Positions 43,874 to 53,195 of a stretch of DNA of 64,000 nt are shown here, piece by piece; positions within the stretch are counted from its first letter, which is position 1; each line of letters starts with the position of its first letter. Location: positions 1 to 64,000 of the forward strand of contig JAFQFR010000027.1 of assembly GCA_017398595.1 (NCBI GenBank), in the 5' to 3' direction. The notes under the pieces are model-generated. The model was not told the origin of the DNA and searched no databases. It was given only the letters and a program-made list of their open reading frames with translations. The position numbers were made by a program, and so were the translations under genes. The DNA is from Clostridia bacterium. Lineage in GTDB: Bacteria > Bacillota > Clostridia > Oscillospirales > CAG-272.

Positions 43874-44896
43874 TCATTCCATCATGATTCTTCTTGCATC
43901 GCCGCAAAAGGTTACGGATGCAAGGCGTGTATCTACATAAAATTTCAGTTTGTCGATCAGGTTGTCTGCGGCGACAGACAGCTTTAACGCCTTGGATACT
44001 GTGATCCTGGCGGCTATCGGTTCCGCTTCTGCAAGACTGCTGAAAAACAGAAGATCAGGGGTGGTATCAAATTTTGATACCGCGATGTCGCGCAGCGCTT
44101 TTTTCAAAGTTTCCAAAAATTCGGTCATACCGTCTCCGATGCCGGAAAGGCGGTCGCAAAAGAGATCGAGATCCGTCAGGGAAGGCGCCGTCCAAGCCGT
44201 GAGAAAATCCAGCACAGACTGCTGCAGCGCGGCATGCTTGTCGCTTTCCTCACACAGGGACATGGCGAGTCCGATGCTGCCGTCTGCGGCAACGGTGATC
44301 GCTTGCAGCTTTTGCGGGTCGCTTGTTGCCATTTCCCGTGCCCGCGGTGAATGCTCAAGCAAAAAAGATTGCAGTTCTTCTGCGGGCAGCTTTTCCGTAT
44401 ACAAAATGGGAGCGCGGCTTTTGACCGTTTCCAGCAGGTTTTCGGGATTGGAGCAGAGAAGCAGAAAGACCACATAAGCGGGCGGTTCTTCCAGCATTTT
44501 TAAAAAAGCATTTTGCGCGTTGGCATTCATGGTTTCTGCATCTTCGAGAATGTAGACGCGCTTTTCGAGTTCGTTCGGAGCAATATACAGGCTGTCTTTG
44601 ATCTGACGGATCAAGTTTACGGTAAATTCTTTTTTGTCTGCATCCTTGCGAACAAAGATGACATCGGGGGAAAAACCGCCTAAGATCTTTTGACAGCTAT
44701 CGCACACACCGCAGGGCAAAGCCGCGCGGCTTTTACAGGCGAGCGCAGCGGCAATATGCAATGCCAATGTTCGCTTGCCGCTGCCGGGGTTGCCGGCAAG
44801 AATATACGCATGCGGAAAGCGTCCTTCTGCGATCTCATCCGCAAGACGCTTGCAAAGCTTGTGATTCCCGCGAATCGCAGGGAAGTACCTTTCCAC
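43874..44896 (-). CDS. holB: DNA polymerase III delta' subunit
   Basis: Clamp-loader subunit. 340 residues with an AAA+ P-loop (GNPGSGKRTLALHIA, about 36-50), a zinc site (PCGVCDSCQKI near 62) and YILEDAETMNANAQNAFLKMLEEPP near 115 with the SRC-like sensor region degenerate (KSRAPI). I use the GTG at 44896 (MERYF), 9 bases after an AAAGGAG site. An ATG nearby at 44904 is in another frame. It heads the minus-strand cluster with ricT. Confidence 0.93.
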   Translation of the reverse strand: MERYFPAIRGNHKLCKRLADEIAEGRFPHAYILAGNPGSGKRTLALHIAAALACKSRAALPCGVCDSCQKILGGFSPDVIFVRKDADKKEFTVNLIRQIKDSLYIAPNELEKRVYILEDAETMNANAQNAFLKMLEEPPAYVVFLLLCSNPENLLETVKSRAPILYTEKLPAEELQSFLLEHSPRAREMATSDPQKLQAITVAADGSIGLAMSLCEESDKHAALQQSVLDFLTAWTAPSLTDLDLFCDRLSGIGDGMTEFLETLKKALRDIAVSKFDTTPDLLFFSSLAEAEPIAARITVSKALKLSVAADNLIDKLKFYVDTRLASVTFCGDARRIMME

Positions 44897-44926
44897 CGTT
44901 TCATTCTCCTTTATCAGAATATATCA

Positions 44927-44955
44927 ATTATAACAAAAAGGCATAGCAATGTCAA
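44927..44955 (-). promoter_or_regulatory. Promoter of holB-ricT
   Basis: On the minus strand TTGACA (complement of 44950-44955), 17 bases and TATAAT (complement of 44927-44932): full consensus. Confidence 0.88.
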
Positions 44956-45028
44956 ATATATTTTGGAGGATTTCTTTTCCATAATAGAATGGTGCAGGCG
45001 CTGCAAACTATATATGGAGGTGAAGTCT

Positions 45029-45520
45029 ATGCATACCCCGAAAATCAATTGGTTGTATGTCGTTATTGCAATTGCATGCTTTGTCGGAACGATCTGCGTT
45101 CTTGGTGTAAGCGAGACGAAGACAGAGGACGGCAGTGTGATCGCTTTCAAGCAGAGCCCGACGGAAAATGCGGAGGAACATGCGGAAGAATTGCTGCGTG
45201 CTCTGTACGGAAAAAGAGTTGTTTTTCGCCGTGAGATCGGCAGCGGCACCGATTTTACCACGCGGTATTATTGTTCCAATGTTTGTATCGATGCGTGTGC
45301 AGACGGCAGTGTGCGGTATCTCTGTGACATTCGCTCTGCCGGCGGGGCGGATCCGCTGCTGACATGGCTGTTTGGGCAAGAGAAAGTGCAGCTCGTACGC
45401 AGCAGCAGACAGTACGGCATGGAATACCGGGAAATGCAAAGTGCCAAATGCTTTGCCGAGATTTGTGTGAATTTGCAGACAGAGAGAGTGTTTGCGGCAA
45501 AAATTACTTTTAATTCTTAA
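45029..45520 (+). CDS. Membrane-anchored hypothetical protein
   Basis: 163 residues: one N-terminal membrane segment (INWLYVVIAIACFVGTICVLGV) that could also be an uncleaved signal, then an extracytoplasmic domain of about 135 residues with conserved-looking Cys and Arg (YYCSNVCIDACADG). I do not recognise the family. A GGAGGTGA site 7 bases before ATG 45029 decides the start. It lies alone between divergent holB and the SRP RNA gene; a weak TAGAAT lies at about 44984. Codon use resembles its neighbours. Confidence 0.6.
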   Translation: MHTPKINWLYVVIAIACFVGTICVLGVSETKTEDGSVIAFKQSPTENAEEHAEELLRALYGKRVVFRREIGSGTDFTTRYYCSNVCIDACADGSVRYLCDIRSAGGADPLLTWLFGQEKVQLVRSSRQYGMEYREMQSAKCFAEICVNLQTERVFAAKITFNS

Positions 45521-45541
45521 AAACGAAAGCACAAAAAGGTA

Positions 45542-45570
45542 TTGCAAAACGAAAACAAATCTGCTATAAT
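45542..45570 (+). promoter_or_regulatory. Promoter of the SRP RNA gene
   Basis: TTGCAA (45542-45547), 17 bases and TATAAT (45565-45570). The predicted start is a few bases before the RNA. Confidence 0.85.
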
Positions 45571-45584
45571 CGTAAAGGATTTGA

Positions 45585-45895
45585 ATAGCTTAGCCGCGTG
45601 ATAAGGCCATACCAACCGGGGGAGTAGCGGACCCCTGTACTCACAATCCGCTGCAGTGAGGGTGGATTCCCGTTTTGAGGGTATCGACGGTGCGGTCTGC
45701 GCCAAGCTGACTGTGTTGACGGATGGGTCTTGCGCAATCAATGGCCGTGAACCATGTCAGGTGGGGAACCAAGCAGCATTAAGCGGTATGTTTGATGTGC
45801 CGCAGGGGTGCCTGTCTTGAGCAGAAGGTTTGGTTAACGCGTGTGGTCGTTTATCCGATTTTCGGGTGTATGGTCTTATCATTCGGCTAAGTTGC
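45585..45895 (+). ncRNA. ffs: Signal recognition particle RNA, Bacillus-type long form
   Basis: The Alu-domain part (GGGGGAGTAGCGGACCCC, CTGTACTC, CAATCCGCT) is followed by the S domain with GTGAACCATGTCAGG, a GGAA tetraloop and AAGCAGCATTAAGCGG near 45748-45785. In helix 8 the bases flanking the tetraloop are TGG/CCA rather than the common TCC/GGA, a paired change. The ends CTTAGCCG (45589) and CGGCTAAG (45891) close a long terminal helix. Location just before dnaX is the conserved Firmicutes order. Confidence 0.93.
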
Positions 45896-45931
45896 AGCGA
45901 GACGGCATTTTTTGCGCTCGCTTCATTTTTT
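45893..45931 (+). terminator. Terminator-like hairpin of the SRP RNA
   Basis: AGCGAG pairs with CTCGCT across a T-rich loop, followed by TTCATTTTTT. It ends directly before the dnaX ribosome site, so read-through would express dnaX. Confidence 0.6.
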
Positions 45932-45948
45932 ATAAGGAGGGATCACGC

Positions 45949-47538
45949 TTGTATCAGGCGCTGTACAGAAAATGGCGGCCGGTCACATTTGATGATGTTT
46001 GCGGTCAAAGTCATATCACCGACATTCTGAAATACGAGACGGTCGAAAATCGTATTTCGCATGCCTATCTGTTCTGTGGTCCGCGCGGCACCGGTAAAAC
46101 GACCTGCGCCAAGATCCTGGCAAAAGCGATCAACTGTCTCTCTCCTGTCAATGGCAATCCCTGCGGCAAATGTGCTGCTTGTCAAAGCATCGACAGCGAA
46201 AGTGCCACCGATGTTTTGGAAATGGACGCAGCTTCCAACAACGGCGTTGATGCTGTCCGCGCTATCCGCGATGAGGTCATTTATACCCCTTCGGGGCTGA
46301 AGTACCGCGTGTACATCGTGGACGAGGTGCACATGCTTTCCATTTCGGCATTCAATGCGCTTCTGAAAACACTGGAAGAGCCGCCGGCACATGTTGTGTT
46401 TATATTGGCGACGACCGAATTGCAAAAACTGCCTTCTACGATCATTTCCAGATGTCAGCGCTTCGATTTTCGGCGCATAGCAACGCCTGTGATCGCGGAT
46501 CGCCTTTTGCACATTGCAAAAGCGGAACAGATCGACCTTTCCGAGGATGCTGCACGTATTCTTGCCAAACATGCAAACGGCGGTATGCGTGATGCGATCA
46601 GTTTGCTTGATCTTTGCAGCAGCAGCGGCGGTGTCTTGGATGCTGCGCGTGTGGAGGAACTGCTGGGGATCAGTAGCACCGAGAGCATCCAAAAGCTCGC
46701 TTCGTCGGTTCTGGACGGCGATCTGTCGTATGTCTTTTCCGCAATACAGAATGTTTCGTCATCCTCTGTGGATATGGCGGTATTTTGGCAGGATATTCTT
46801 GCATTTTATCGGGATATGCTGGTGGTGAAAACAACGGCAAATCCGGCAGAGTATCTGGACTGTACAAAAGAGGAGATCGACCGCATTCGCACAGTGGCGG
46901 AGCGGTATCCGTATGAGCGTTTGCTCTATCATATTCGCATGCTGGATGACGCACTCGTGCAGATGCAGCGTTCGGGCAGCACCAAGCGGATGATCGCCGA
47001 GCTGACCTTTATCAAAATGAGCGATCCCGCGCTTTCGGAAGAGCCGTCTGCGCTGCTTGCGCGCATTGCCGCTCTTGAAGAAAAGATCGGTCTTTTGTCG
47101 ATCGGTATGCCGATCGCGCCTGTGCAGAATGCGGAAGCGCCTGTGAAAACAGAAACATTCGTGCCTGCGAAAGCAGCTATGCCGAAAGAAGAACCGTATG
47201 TGCCAGCGCCAAAGAAAGAGGAACGGCCTGCATCCGGTCTGCGACAGCTGCCGTATTGGCTGGAGCTTGTAGAAAGTCTTTCTAAACAGAGCCGCAGCGC
47301 GATGGGACTTCGTGACGGTTCCAAGGCGTTTAAAGATGCCGAGAATGACCGCATTTTGATCAAATTCGGAAACAGCTTTACCATGAAGCTCATGAGTGAG
47401 GACAGCGCAAAGCATGCGCTTGCCGCGATGATCTCTGCCCGTGAGGGAAAGGCATACAGCACGGACAAGCTGATCTACGAGCTTGCTGACAAACAAGAGC
47501 TCGCAAATGATGATTTATTGGATACACTTGAAGAATAA
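45949..47538 (+). CDS. dnaX: DNA polymerase III subunits gamma/tau
   Basis: Clamp-loader ATPase and replisome organiser. About 529 residues: YQALYRKWRPVTFDDVCGQ start, Walker A FCGPRGTGKTTCAKILAK near 45, zinc site CGKCAAC near 77, Walker B YIVDEVHML near 120 and SRC motif IISRCQRFDF near 168. A Pro/Ala-rich linker (about 410-450) leads to a short tau-like C-terminus. The TTG at 45949 is chosen because AAGGAGGG lies just before it and homologues begin MYQALYRK; the open frame continues upstream into the SRP RNA. ebfC and recR follow closely. Confidence 0.96.
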   Translation: MYQALYRKWRPVTFDDVCGQSHITDILKYETVENRISHAYLFCGPRGTGKTTCAKILAKAINCLSPVNGNPCGKCAACQSIDSESATDVLEMDAASNNGVDAVRAIRDEVIYTPSGLKYRVYIVDEVHMLSISAFNALLKTLEEPPAHVVFILATTELQKLPSTIISRCQRFDFRRIATPVIADRLLHIAKAEQIDLSEDAARILAKHANGGMRDAISLLDLCSSSGGVLDAARVEELLGISSTESIQKLASSVLDGDLSYVFSAIQNVSSSSVDMAVFWQDILAFYRDMLVVKTTANPAEYLDCTKEEIDRIRTVAERYPYERLLYHIRMLDDALVQMQRSGSTKRMIAELTFIKMSDPALSEEPSALLARIAALEEKIGLLSIGMPIAPVQNAEAPVKTETFVPAKAAMPKEEPYVPAPKKEERPASGLRQLPYWLELVESLSKQSRSAMGLRDGSKAFKDAENDRILIKFGNSFTMKLMSEDSAKHALAAMISAREGKAYSTDKLIYELADKQELANDDLLDTLEE

Positions 47539-47550
47539 AAGGAGACAACC

Positions 47551-47895
47551 ATGAGAGCAAATTACCCTAAGGGCATGGGCGGTGCCCAGAATATGAACAG
47601 CATGATGAAACAGGTACAGAAGATGCAGGAGGACATGGCGACTCTGCAGGCTGACCTGGAAACCAGAGAATATGAAGTCAGCGCGGGCGGCGGTATGGTC
47701 ACCGTGAAGATCAACGGCAAGCGTGAGATCCTGAACATCGATATTCAGCCGGACATCGTAGATCCCGACGATATTGAAACGCTTTCCGATGTTGTTACCG
47801 CAGCAGTCAACGAAGCCATCAAAAAGGTGGATACTATCGGCGAGAGCGAAATGTCCAAGATCACGGGCGGCATCAATGTGCCCGGCATGTTCTGA
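47551..47895 (+). CDS. ebfC: YbaB/EbfC nucleoid-associated protein
   Basis: 114 residues of the YbaB/EbfC family, which binds DNA as a tweezer-like dimer. The pattern MMKQVQKMQEDMATLQADL with EVSAGGGMVTVKINGKREI and DVVTAAVNEAIKKVD is diagnostic. The Gly/Met-rich start (GMGGAQNMNSMM) is usual. It lies between dnaX and recR as in most bacteria. AAGGAGA precedes the ATG. Confidence 0.96.
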   Translation: MRANYPKGMGGAQNMNSMMKQVQKMQEDMATLQADLETREYEVSAGGGMVTVKINGKREILNIDIQPDIVDPDDIETLSDVVTAAVNEAIKKVDTIGESEMSKITGGINVPGMF

Positions 47896-47919
47896 TAAAA
47901 TCTACATTTTGGAGCAGGT

Positions 47920-48516
47920 ATGAGTGAATATCTTCCGCCGCTTGAAAAACTCATTGAGCAGTTCCGTAAACTCCCCGGTGTAGGGCGTAAAAGTGCGGTT
48001 CGCATGGCGTTCTCGGTGTTGGATCTGTCGGACGAGGCTGCAGAAAATTTTTCGAGCGCAATCACGGATGCGAAAAAGCAGATTCGCCATTGCGAGATCT
48101 GCCATAATCTCTCGGTGGACGAGGTTTGCCCGATTTGCGCAGACGATACACGCGATCACACGCTGATCTGTGTCGTTGAGGATGCAAAAGCGATCCTCGC
48201 TTTTGAAAAAGTGCGCGGTTTTCGCGGTGTGTATCATGTGCTCGGCGGCGTCATTTCTCCGATCAACGGGATCACGCCCGATAAGCTTGCGATCGCCGAT
48301 CTGATCAAGCGCGTAAGGGACGGCGTAAAGGAAGTTATTATTGCGACCAACCCGACCGTTGAGGGTGAAACGACCGCGACCTACATATCCTCACTGCTCA
48401 AAAATACAGGTGTGACTGTCAGCCGCCTTGCCTACGGTATTCCCGTCGGAGGCGACATTGAATACGCCGATGAAGTGACCCTCAATCGCGCAATTGAGGG
48501 AAGACGGGCGTTTTGA
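47920..48516 (+). CDS. recR: Recombination protein RecR
   Basis: RecFOR pathway protein that loads RecA at gaps. 198 residues: helix-hairpin-helix LPGVGRKSAVRMAF near 20, four-Cys zinc finger (CEICHNLSVDEVCPIC, about 57-72), TOPRIM core CVVEDAKAILAFEK near 85, and VIIATNPTVEGETTATYI near 145. It is the last gene of the SRP RNA-dnaX-ebfC-recR unit, closed by a bidirectional terminator. Confidence 0.97.
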   Translation: MSEYLPPLEKLIEQFRKLPGVGRKSAVRMAFSVLDLSDEAAENFSSAITDAKKQIRHCEICHNLSVDEVCPICADDTRDHTLICVVEDAKAILAFEKVRGFRGVYHVLGGVISPINGITPDKLAIADLIKRVRDGVKEVIIATNPTVEGETTATYISSLLKNTGVTVSRLAYGIPVGGDIEYADEVTLNRAIEGRRAF

Positions 48517-48545
48517 AACAGAGACAGCGCAAAAAAATGCAAATC

Positions 48546-48579
48546 ACCGCAGATGATAAATCATCTGCGGTAATTTTTT
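48546..48579. terminator. Bidirectional terminator between recR and clpC
   Basis: ACCGCAGATGA-TAAA-TCATCTGCGGT, an 11-bp perfect stem with T tracts on both strands. Confidence 0.92.
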
Positions 48580-51043
48580 ATGCGTTTTCGTATACGACTT
48601 TGTCGTCTGCGACTTTTGCGAGGATCTTATCGCCTGCTTTGATCTTGCCCTCGAGCATCGCTTCGGAGAAGGAGTCTTCCACAAGGCTTGTGATCGCACG
48701 GCGCAGCGGTCTTGCACCGTAAACGGGATCAAAGCCTTTTTTCGCGACGAACTCGATGAGCGTGCTGTCAAAGGTGATCGAAACATCCAGTGATTCAATA
48801 CGCTTTTGCAGCTGCGCCAAAAGCAGAGAAGCGATCTTCTGAATGTCGGCATCGCGCAGACGGTTGAACACGATGATCTCGTCCAAGCGGTTCAAAAACT
48901 CGGGACGGAATGTGTTCTTCAGCGCCTGCATGACGTTGCTTTCGATAGATGCCTGTTCACTTTCGGCAGAAGCGCTTGTCGTAAAGCCGAGCGACTTGGC
49001 TTTTTCGGTGATCGCGCCTGCACCGACATTGGAAGTCATGATGATAACCGTGTTTTTGAAGTCTACCTTGCGTCCTTGTGAGTCGGTGAGAATACCGTCG
49101 TCGAGGATCTGGAGCATGATGTTGAACACATCGGGATGTGCTTTTTCGATCTCGTCGAACAGTACGACAGAGTAGGGCTTGCGGCGGATCTTCTCGGTCA
49201 GCTGACCACCCTCATCATAGCCTACATAGCCGGGAGGGGCGCCAATCAGCTTGGAAACGCTGTGCTTTTCCATATATTCGGACATATCGATACGGATCAT
49301 GGCGTTTTCATCGCCGAACATGACGCCTGCCAGCGCCTTGGTCAGCTCGGTTTTACCGACACCGGTAGGACCGAGGAAGATGAAGGAACCTAAGGGACGT
49401 TTGGGATCTTTGAGTCCCATTCTGCCGCGGCGAATTGCTTTGGCGACTGCGTCTACTGCCTTGTCCTGACCGATGATTCTTTCTTTGAGGATCTTGTCCA
49501 AATTCAGCAGTTTCTTGCTTTCTTCGCTTTCGAGCTGCTTTACGGGAATGCCCGTCCATGCAGTCACAATATCGGCGATATTGTCCTTGGTGACGACCAG
49601 TGTGCTGCCTTCGCGCGTCTGCTGCCATTTTGCCTTCTGCGCATCCAGCTTTTCGCGCAGTGCGTGTTCTTCATCGCGCAGGCGCGCTGCTTCTTCAAAG
49701 TTTTGCGCTTTGATCGCTTCTTCCTTGCTGCGTCCGAGTTCTTCGGCAGTTCGTTCCATCTCCTTGATGTCGGGGGGAGACGTGAAGTTCGAGATGCGAA
49801 TTCTCGATGCCGCCTCATCGATCAGGTCGATTGCCTTGTCAGGCAGGAAGCGATCATTGATGTAGCGCATGGAAAGGTTGACTGCCGCTTCGAGTGCTTC
49901 GTCGGAGATCTTCAGCTTGTGATGCGCCTCGTATTTGTCGCGCAGACCTTTCAGGATCAGCAATGCTTCCTCGGCAGTCGGTTCACCGACCATGACCGAC
50001 TGGAAACGGCGCTCCAGTGCTGCATCTTTTTCGATGTTCTGGCGATATTCGTTGATCGTGGTTGCACCGATGAGCTGCATCTCGCCGCGGGAGAGAGCGG
50101 GCTTCAGAATATTCGCCGCATCCATTGCACCTTCGGCGGCGCCTGCACCGACCAGCGTGTGGATCTCATCGATAAACAGGATGATTTCGGGTTTCTTTGC
50201 AACCTCGTTCATTACATTTTTGAGTCGTTCCTCAAATTCGCCGCGGTATTTCGCACCCGCGATCATCGAGGAAATGTCGAGCGTTACCACACGCTTGTTT
50301 GCCAGCATCTCGGGGACATTGCCGTCGGCAATACGTTGTGCGAGTCCTTCGACAACGGCGGTTTTGCCGACGCCGGGTTCGCCGATCAGGCAGGGATTGT
50401 TTTTAGTACGGCGCGCAAGAATTTGGATGACACGCTCGGTCTCGTTTTCACGGCCGATGATCGGGTCGAGTTTGCCTGCTTTTGCAAGCGCAGTCAGATC
50501 GCGACCGTACGAAGAAAGGGTGGGGCAGTCTTTTATATCGGCGTTGTTTTTGCTTTTCGGCTGCTTGCCGATCGCTCCGTTGTCGGCGGCACTTGTGCTG
50601 CCGCTTTCCATGCCTTCCAGATAGGAAAGCACATCTTTTTTCAGTTCTGCAGGGGAAATACCCAGCGAACTCAGGATCTGGTTGGCTACGCAGTCGCTTT
50701 CCTCGAGGAGAGCCAGCAAAAGATGCTCGGTGCCGATGTAGCCGTGTCCGTAACGTGCGGATGCATACGCGGACATCTCGATGATCTGCTTGGTGCGCGG
50801 CGTCAGATCCGAGGCATTGACATTGGTCGGGGAGCCTGTGCCCATGTTGTTTATGATCGTTTCTACGATTTTTTGTTTATTTGCACCTTTGGAGAGCAAT
50901 GCACGTGCTGCCACGCTGTCCTCTTCGGTAGCAAGGCCGACTAAAAGATGCTCGGAGCCGACATATGTGTGTCCGAACTCTCTTGCCGCAAGCAGTGCAT
51001 GGTTTAAGGCGTTCTGCGCCTTTTGCGTAAATCTGTTGGTCAT
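48578..51043 (-). CDS. clpC: ATP-dependent Clp protease ATPase subunit ClpC
   Basis: Hsp100 unfoldase that feeds ClpP and is guided by adaptors such as McsB. About 821 residues: two N-terminal Clp repeats ([40 protein letters not shown]), first AAA+ ([15 protein letters not shown] near 215), a UVR motif in the middle domain ([19 protein letters not shown] near 430) and second AAA+ ([15 protein letters not shown] near 545). ATG 51043 follows an AAAGGAGTGAT site. It is the last gene of the CtsR operon. Confidence 0.97.
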   Translation of the reverse strand: MTNRFTQKAQNALNHALLAAREFGHTYVGSEHLLVGLATEEDSVAARALLSKGANKQKIVETIINNMGTGSPTNVNASDLTPRTKQIIEMSAYASARYGHGYIGTEHLLLALLEESDCVANQILSSLGISPAELKKDVLSYLEGMESGSTSAADNGAIGKQPKSKNNADIKDCPTLSSYGRDLTALAKAGKLDPIIGRENETERVIQILARRTKNNPCLIGEPGVGKTAVVEGLAQRIADGNVPEMLANKRVVTLDISSMIAGAKYRGEFEERLKNVMNEVAKKPEIILFIDEIHTLVGAGAAEGAMDAANILKPALSRGEMQLIGATTINEYRQNIEKDAALERRFQSVMVGEPTAEEALLILKGLRDKYEAHHKLKISDEALEAAVNLSMRYINDRFLPDKAIDLIDEAASRIRISNFTSPPDIKEMERTAEELGRSKEEAIKAQNFEEAARLRDEEHALREKLDAQKAKWQQTREGSTLVVTKDNIADIVTAWTGIPVKQLESEESKKLLNLDKILKERIIGQDKAVDAVAKAIRRGRMGLKDPKRPLGSFIFLGPTGVGKTELTKALAGVMFGDENAMIRIDMSEYMEKHSVSKLIGAPPGYVGYDEGGQLTEKIRRKPYSVVLFDEIEKAHPDVFNIMLQILDDGILTDSQGRKVDFKNTVIIMTSNVGAGAITEKAKSLGFTTSASAESEQASIESNVMQALKNTFRPEFLNRLDEIIVFNRLRDADIQKIASLLLAQLQKRIESLDVSITFDSTLIEFVAKKGFDPVYGARPLRRAITSLVEDSFSEAMLEGKIKAGDKILAKVADDKVVYENA

Positions 51044-51075
51044 AAGTATCACTCCTTTAAAAACCGTTTAAAAGG

Positions 51076-52059
51076 TCAGATTCGTTGCTTGATCGCTTCT
51101 GCGCGGAGTTTGTCGCGCAGTATCGTATCCGATGCCGCGTCTTTGTTCTTCGCGATCAGATGTGCAGGCATCGCTTCATAGAGCAGTTTGTCCAGTTCGG
51201 TTAGCTGTACCGAGTCGATCAACCCGAGAGAAATGCCCAACCGCACATAGGCGTAGCAGTCGAGAAATTCTTTGCCGGAGAGCATATGGGCATATTTGAG
51301 TATACCCAACGAACGAAGAATTTTATCGGTCAGTGCGTCTCGGCGTGCGCTCAGCAGAGAATTTCTGGCGCGCAGCTCGTCCTCGGCAATGCGGCTCGCG
51401 ATTGCTTCGATCTTGCGCAGCAGCTCGTCCTCGCTGAGTCCCAGAGAGAGCCTGTTGGAGATCTGATACATATAGGCATCCGCCGCAGATCCCTCGCCGT
51501 ACAGACCGCGGATGGTTACGCCGATCTTCTCGAGTTGGGATTTCAGGTCTCCCATGCGGCCGAGCATTGTCAGTGCAGGTAGGAACATCATCATGGATGC
51601 ACGCATTGCCGTGCCGAGGTTGGTAGGGCAGTGGGTGAGGTATCCGAGCTCACGGTCGAATGCAAATTTGATCTTTTCGTTTAAAAGCCTTTCGGCTGCA
51701 AATGCACGCTTTCCCGCCGCGGCAAGATCGGCGCCGTCGGCAAAGCTCTGGATGCGGAGATGATCTTCCTCGCATATCATGATATAGGTATTTGCGTCGT
51801 CGTTGGAAAGCAGAGCATGCAGTTCTTTATCGTCCGCAAATTCTCGGCTGACGAGGTTTTCTTCGGAGAGTGCGTGCACTGTCACCGTATTGTCGATGTC
51901 GTTCCTGCGTGCGTATCCGTTGGCTTGCAGCGCGCTTCCCACTTTTTCGATGATCTCTTTACGGCATGCCGCGTTCAGTACGGGAGCAAAGGGGTAATCT
52001 ACGATGTTGCGCGCCAGGCGCACACGGCTGCGGAGAATAACATCTCGCTTTTCGTCCAT
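51076..52059 (-). CDS. mcsB: Protein arginine kinase McsB
   Basis: Phosphagen-kinase-fold enzyme that phosphorylates Arg on CtsR and damaged proteins, marking them for ClpCP. 327 residues with the N-terminal RSRVRLARNIVDYPFAP, EEDHLRIQSFADG near 118 and the nucleotide-handling LTHCPTNLGTAMRASMMMFLP near 155. Its start codon overlaps the mcsA stop by one base. AAAGGAG lies 7 bases upstream. Confidence 0.96.
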   Translation of the reverse strand: MDEKRDVILRSRVRLARNIVDYPFAPVLNAACRKEIIEKVGSALQANGYARRNDIDNTVTVHALSEENLVSREFADDKELHALLSNDDANTYIMICEEDHLRIQSFADGADLAAAGKRAFAAERLLNEKIKFAFDRELGYLTHCPTNLGTAMRASMMMFLPALTMLGRMGDLKSQLEKIGVTIRGLYGEGSAADAYMYQISNRLSLGLSEDELLRKIEAIASRIAEDELRARNSLLSARRDALTDKILRSLGILKYAHMLSGKEFLDCYAYVRLGISLGLIDSVQLTELDKLLYEAMPAHLIAKNKDAASDTILRDKLRAEAIKQRI

Positions 52060-52547
52060 CAGTTTTCTCCTTTCAGCTCTTTGATCCTGTCGCGCAGTCT
52101 TGCGGCTTCCTCATAGTTTTCATCGCGAATGGCGGCTTCCAGTGCGACACGCAGCATTTCTTCCTCGGACGGTTCTTTTTGCGGCTCGGGCGTGATCGCG
52201 GTAGAGCGCTCGGGCGTCAGTCCGACGTGCTTAGCCGTGCCGTGGATGGAGCGGATGGTATCTCGCAGTTCCTGACGGAATGTGTTGTAGCAGTCGGGGC
52301 AGCCGACCTTGCCGAGGGAAAGAATGTCAGAAAAGGTCAAACCGCAGAGGTTGCAAGTTTTACCGCTGTCGCGCTTTTGCACCTTGCTTTCTGCAAAGGG
52401 ATGGAACAGCGGGGAAAGAATGTCGCTGCTGTCGATGCCGGACTGCTTAGCGCAGCTTTTGCAGAGTGCCGCGGAAGTTTCTTTGCCGTTGATATTTTGG
52501 GAATAGAAAAAGGTCGCTTGTTCTTTCTTACATTTGGTACAAAGCAT
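52059..52547 (-). CDS. mcsA: McsA, zinc-finger activator of McsB
   Basis: About 162 residues with four CxxC pairs (CTKC, CKSC, CNLC, CPDC) for zinc and a C-terminal UVR motif ([20 protein letters not shown]) that binds ClpC-type partners. Start chosen at 52547 because family proteins begin Met-x-Cys-x-x-Cys. In-frame ATG 52553 and GTG 52556 are also possible. It is second in the ctsR-mcsA-mcsB-clpC operon. Confidence 0.95.
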   Translation of the reverse strand: MLCTKCKKEQATFFYSQNINGKETSAALCKSCAKQSGIDSSDILSPLFHPFAESKVQKRDSGKTCNLCGLTFSDILSLGKVGCPDCYNTFRQELRDTIRSIHGTAKHVGLTPERSTAITPEPQKEPSEEEMLRVALEAAIRDENYEEAARLRDRIKELKGEN

Positions 52548-52579
52548 ATCCATCACTTCTTTCTTTGTTGCTTTGCGTA

Positions 52580-53032
52580 TTATTGCATCAGGGACAAGAG
52601 CATGTTGCGGAAACTGCTTGCACGCACTGCGTTCTGTACTTCTTTCGGCAGTGCGGCAAGCGCGGTTTGTGAAAGGCAGACACGGGCGAAGCGGTTCTCT
52701 CGTGCGGTGATGAGATCGGTGCTGTACAGAGTGTCCAGCAGGGAATACAGATCCTTTTCGGCAAGACTTTCGCCTGCTGCCTGAAACATCTGCATCAAGA
52801 GATCATCCTCGCTCATCACCTTGCGGATAATGCGGATGTATCCGCCGCCGCCGCGTCGGCTCTCGATGATATAGCCACGTTCGGGCGTAAAGCGGGAGGA
52901 TACTACATAGTTGATCTGACTGGGCACGCATCCAAGGCGCTTTGCAAGATCGTTTCGCTTAATTTCCAGTGTACCTCCGCAGTCGTTGAGCATTTCGTCG
53001 ATAAATGCGGCAATTGTATCCGATATTAGCAT
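52580..53032 (-). CDS. ctsR: Class III heat-shock repressor CtsR
   Basis: Represses clp genes at normal temperature by binding a heptad direct repeat. 150 residues: winged helix with the DNA-reading wing SRRGGGGYIRIIRK near 60-72 (the Arg of the RGGGGY loop is the known heat sensor and McsB target). The N-terminal SDTIAAFIDEMLND and the C-terminal dimerisation half are also present. It heads the operon just downstream of its own operator, so it is autoregulated. Confidence 0.96.
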   Translation of the reverse strand: MLISDTIAAFIDEMLNDCGGTLEIKRNDLAKRLGCVPSQINYVVSSRFTPERGYIIESRRGGGGYIRIIRKVMSEDDLLMQMFQAAGESLAEKDLYSLLDTLYSTDLITARENRFARVCLSQTALAALPKEVQNAVRASSFRNMLLSLMQ

Positions 53033-53062
53033 TTTATCAGTCCTTTCTGTTTCTTTGTCTAT

Positions 53063-53091
53063 ATTGTATGCCGAAGATCAACAAAAGTCAA
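53063..53091 (-). promoter_or_regulatory. Promoter of the ctsR operon
   Basis: On the minus strand TTGACT (complement of 53086-53091), 17 bases and TACAAT (complement of 53063-53068). The -35 box lies inside the CtsR half-site array. Confidence 0.85.
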
Positions 53092-53108
53092 AGTCAAACA
53101 AAGTCAAA
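53086..53108 (+). promoter_or_regulatory. CtsR operator
   Basis: AGTCAAA-CAA-AGTCAAA at 53092-53108 fits the published consensus RGTCAAA-NAN-RGTCAAA exactly, and a third AGTCAAA at 53086-53092 shares one base with it. It covers the -35 region of the ctsR promoter. Confidence 0.93.
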
Positions 53109-53195
53109 AATAAAGCGAGAAAAACAAATTTGGGTTGTTTATCTCGCTTTTTTGCGCTTTTTTGAATTTTTTCAGCGATTTTCTTCGCTTTTTAT

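Noticed and set aside
44690..45028. N-terminal extension of the hypothetical protein at 45029-45520
   Set aside because: The extension runs through holB and its promoter in antisense; a GGAGGTGA site marks the later ATG.
45841..45948. Upstream start for dnaX
   Set aside because: The extra 36 codons overlap the 3' end of the SRP RNA and its hairpin; homologues begin at the TTG-encoded MYQALYRK.
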